A stretch of DNA of 64,000 nt, taken from positions 1,951,191 through 2,015,190 of the forward strand of contig NC_090622.1 in the NCBI RefSeq assembly GCF_004359215.1, given 5' to 3'. Shown in pieces: positions 63,156-64,000 of the stretch. Each line of letters begins with the position of its first letter. The stretch's first letter is position 1. The notes beneath the pieces are model-generated. The model was not told the DNA's origin. It saw nothing but the letters and a program-made list of their open reading frames with translations, and made no database searches. This stretch comes from Bremia lactucae (lineage: Eukaryota; Oomycota; Peronosporomycetes; Peronosporales; Peronosporaceae). The position numbers and the translations under genes were made by a program.

Positions 63156-63379
63156 CCCTCCCCTATCAGACTTATTGACACCGAGTGTTGACATTCGAGC
63201 ACATTACCTCGTTGAGGTTGTATAAGGAGCAGCTTATCATATGGTTCTGCTTACGTCCTCATATCTTATGAATACCCAAACCAGGGTCACCAACCGTATC
63301 TTCTTTCCTGAATGAAGAAGTGATGGTGCCTTTTGAGGCCAACATTCTCTGAGAAATAGGATGAGGAACCCAACACAAG

Positions 63380-64000
63380 CACGCACCATGTGAGACGAAT
63401 CTTGTAAAGCTTCCAATCGTTCTTGAACGTGGTGTAGCGGATACTTTAACCGCAGTAAGCAGAACACCGGGGTTTGAGGCCAATTAATTACGAAGCCGCT
63501 CGATGAAGAGCAAGAACCAGCTATCCTTAGAAAGGAGCAAGCTCGTCGCCGGGCTGCGGTCCTTGCGAAAGCAAAAGCTCATAGTGAATATAGATTTACA
63601 CCACTCAGTGTCGAAGAGTGCCTCCAAGAGGTTGCGAGTCATACGTAGTTTACCTAGCCTCTTTGACCCAAGGCGACTACGCCAGAGGAGCTAGCCGAGT
63701 CGACTGCTCTAAATGAGCGATAGCTTACCCCTGTGATTATGACGCCACATCAGCATTCAGCACGTCTGCGAAGTCTAGCACGTAGTATCTCTGTGGCCTT
63801 TAAAAGGGAGATTATGGTCGTTGTATCCAAACGAGTTGGAATTCGAAAACGAGGAAGCATTTGTAAAATCGTTGCTCCGGGGCCGTTTCCTTACGAAAAT
63901 GTGGTCTCTTAGAGACTGTCGATGCGGCCGACGTTCGTTTGGAACGAAAATGATTTTGCAAAGTTAAGAGCATAGAACGAATTAAGCGCGGTGTATCGAC
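63380..64000 (+). pseudogene. aORF-C, copy 3: antisense accessory ORF, cut by the window end
   Basis: Plus-strand frames read PIVLERGVADTLTAVSRT, then (after a small shift) KPLDEEQEPAILRKEQARRR, AKAKAHSEYRFTPLSVEECL and LTPVIMTPHQ, LRSLARSISVAFKREIMVVV, ending FAKLRA near the window edge. This is the same protein order as copy 2 (ERGAADVITALSRT, PLDEEQEQ, RFTPLSADERL, LKPEVMTRS, LRDQARGALVTFMRE). Several stops are present. It starts inside the LTR-c at the same distance as the other copies. Confidence 0.66.

Noticed and set aside
1..64000. RxLR, LFLAK (crinkler) or NLP-type effector genes
   Set aside because: No frame combines a signal peptide with these motifs.
1..64000. CRISPR arrays or bacterial operon signals
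   Set aside because: Repeats found are LTRs, minisatellites and a MITE; no regular short repeat-spacer pattern exists, and the genome is eukaryotic.

Overview
The window looks like a gene-poor, retrotransposon-filled stretch of an oomycete genome (Phytophthora or downy mildew lineage; the species cannot be told from the sequence). Three observations point there. A bZIP factor at the right side carries the oomycete-type basic region in which the usual Asn is replaced. An oomycete initiator-like core promoter sits just upstream of the gene at 58846. The Ty3/gypsy reverse transcriptases share the motif series GMLWEWLVMPQ / NAPATF / YFDD.

Only three ordinary genes are convincing: a secreted Cys-rich/Pro-rich protein (2466-3776, minus), a secreted GPI-type Cys-rich protein (58846-59646, plus) and a bZIP factor (59866-61731, minus). 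The last two are tail to tail, 219 bases apart.

Nearly everything else is Ty3/gypsy chromodomain retroelement DNA, mostly decayed. I recognise five LTR families, named LTR-a to LTR-e here. From left to right: LTR-b end (1-364); LTR-d (4717-5129); an LTR-e interrupted by the young complete element A (5648-10577, minus, matching 316-bp LTRs and a 5-bp target duplication); an old LTR-d element (11700-19033, minus); two LTR-d copies, one holding a mariner-type MITE; a truncated LTR-c element (22085-24850); an LTR-d/e-like pol remnant with a gag fragment (25050-29302, minus); a rearranged b/c pair (29394-39172); an LTR-b element (39797-47713, minus); an 18S rDNA scrap (47959-48032); an LTR-d to LTR-e element (48249-55916, plus) with an assembly gap; a truncated LTR-c element (56280-57956, minus); the host genes; then a solo LTR-e and the 3' end of another LTR-c element running off the window.

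The most interesting signal is a recurring antisense gene (called aORF here). Inside the elements, close to the polypurine tract of the 3' LTR, an open frame starts on the strand opposite to gag-pol and runs toward pol, overlapping the integrase tail and chromodomain in antisense. In element A it is intact (387 codons). C-type copies at three places in the window conserve a protein-level pattern, and A-, B- and C-type versions share residues in the middle domain. I infer an accessory gene of this retroelement clade; its function is unknown. All family names, relationships and percent identities come from reading the sequence by eye, not from computed alignments.
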